Origin: Actinomycetes bacterium
GTDB lineage: Bacteria; Actinomycetota; Acidimicrobiia; Acidimicrobiales; JAMCPL01
Assembly: GCA_021846725.1 (NCBI GenBank)
Contig: JAJZWK010000094.1
Coordinates: 1 to 5,379, forward strand
DNA: 5,379 nt
Direction: 5' to 3'
Positions 4,965 through 5,379 of the stretch are shown here, in pieces. Position 1 is the first letter of the stretch. Each line of letters starts with the position of its first letter. The notes beneath the pieces were generated by a model that did no database searches, had not been told where the DNA came from, and was given only the letters and a program-made list of their open reading frames with translations. The translations under genes and the position numbers were made by a program.

Positions 4965-5379
4965 ATGGACGGAACGGATGAAATGAGTAGAACCGATCGA
5001 CGTCCGATACGCGTCGGTAGTCGGATGTTCAAGCGTATGTCTCTTGTTACGCTTGTGGCTATCACTTTTCTGATTGCCACTGGGACTTGGGTAAGGCTCT
5101 CTGAGTCTGGACTTGGCTGTACTACGTGGCCAGCTTGTACCTCGCATGACCTGATAGCTCCTGGGACATACCATTCATTGGTAGAGTTTACAAACCGTAC
5201 TACCATAATAGTGATTGGCATTTTAATAGCTATGGTCGTAGTCTCCTCATTCCTGCGTGAAACTAAGCGTATTGACTTGCGATTGCTTTCTATAGGGCTT
5301 CTGGCCGGATATATTGGTGAGGCGGTCTTGGGAGGGATTACGGTACTTCTAAAGCTGGCCCCACCACTTGTGGCTACTC
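4965..5379 (+). CDS. ctaA: Heme A synthase (CtaA/COX15 family), N-terminal part, cut by the window edge
   Basis: A membrane enzyme that oxidises the C8 methyl group of heme O to make heme A for cytochrome oxidase. The 138 codons seen show an Arg-rich cytoplasmic N-terminus (about 1-25), a first membrane segment ending in the family signature ATGTWVRLSESGLGC, and the Cys52/Cys58 pair in GLGCTTWPAC, matching the redox-active extracytoplasmic Cys pair of CtaA. YHSLVEFTNR follows, with Glu74 at the conserved position and Asn77 where the Bacillus protein has a heme-ligand His. Two further hydrophobic segments come next (about 79-97 and 105-129), the latter containing AVLGGITVL. The start at 4965 fits a leaderless transcript; ATG at 4983 (codon 7) is the alternative. 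Divergent from the pyr operon with about 154 bp between starts. It implies an aerobic, aa3-type respiratory chain. Confidence 0.93.
   Translation, partial: MDGTDEMSRTDRRPIRVGSRMFKRMSLVTLVAITFLIATGTWVRLSESGLGCTTWPACTSHDLIAPGTYHSLVEFTNRTTIIVIGILIAMVVVSSFLRETKRIDLRLLSIGLLAGYIGEAVLGGITVLLKLAPPLVAT

Noticed and set aside
4883..5221. Minus-strand 112-codon ORF antisense to ctaA
   Set aside because: It lies opposite clear CtaA coding sequence and across the divergent promoters, with no known motif.

Overview
The window holds the start of a de novo pyrimidine (UMP) biosynthesis operon on the minus strand, in the order pyrR - pyrB - pyrC - carA - carB (carB cut by the left edge). A divergent heme A synthase gene (ctaA, cut by the right edge) lies on the plus strand. 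The gene order, the PyrR that resembles the mycobacterial type (long N-terminus, then an M-S-A-x-x-V start of the core domain) and the CtaA sequence point to an actinobacterium (Actinomycetota) or close relative. The three 60-base lines I counted gave about 47% GC, low for that phylum. I do not name a genus.

Layout from right to left along the operon. Positions 4811-4964 are a compact divergent control region. It holds a sigma-70-like pyr promoter (TTGCCA - 17 bp - TAGAGT), a PyrR-binding RNA stem-loop with a CUGAGA hexaloop, and a perfect AGGAGG ribosome binding site in front of a TTG start for pyrR. On the other strand an extended -10 element sits so close to the ctaA ATG that a leaderless ctaA transcript is likely. 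pyrR and pyrB overlap by ATGA, and pyrC and carA overlap by GTGA. Between pyrB and pyrC lies a 127-bp gap made largely of duplicated pyrC start sequence. Between carA and carB lies a 116-bp gap made of 36-bp repeats that continue the carA reading frame. No stretch longer than 300 bases lacks a gene.

Function: CarA/CarB make carbamoyl phosphate from glutamine, bicarbonate and ATP. PyrB condenses it with aspartate, and PyrC closes the ring to dihydroorotate. PyrR, with UMP/UTP bound, is expected to clamp the leader hairpin next to its own ribosome binding site and so turn down the whole coupled operon.

The enzymes keep their catalytic motifs, but the operon carries unusual add-ons. carA has an N-terminal extension of about 75 residues containing a GC-rich segment bounded by an 18-bp perfect inverted repeat, open in both orientations. 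carA also ends at a TAG inside a 36-bp repeat array whose frame stays open for 37 more codons, up to carB. pyrC has a Ser/Lys/Thr-rich insertion of about 55 residues with a 15-bp tandem duplication. A 40-bp copy of the pyrC start forms a 25-codon leader ORF ending on the pyrC ATG. These are the points most worth a second look. I see no convincing undescribed gene system beyond them.
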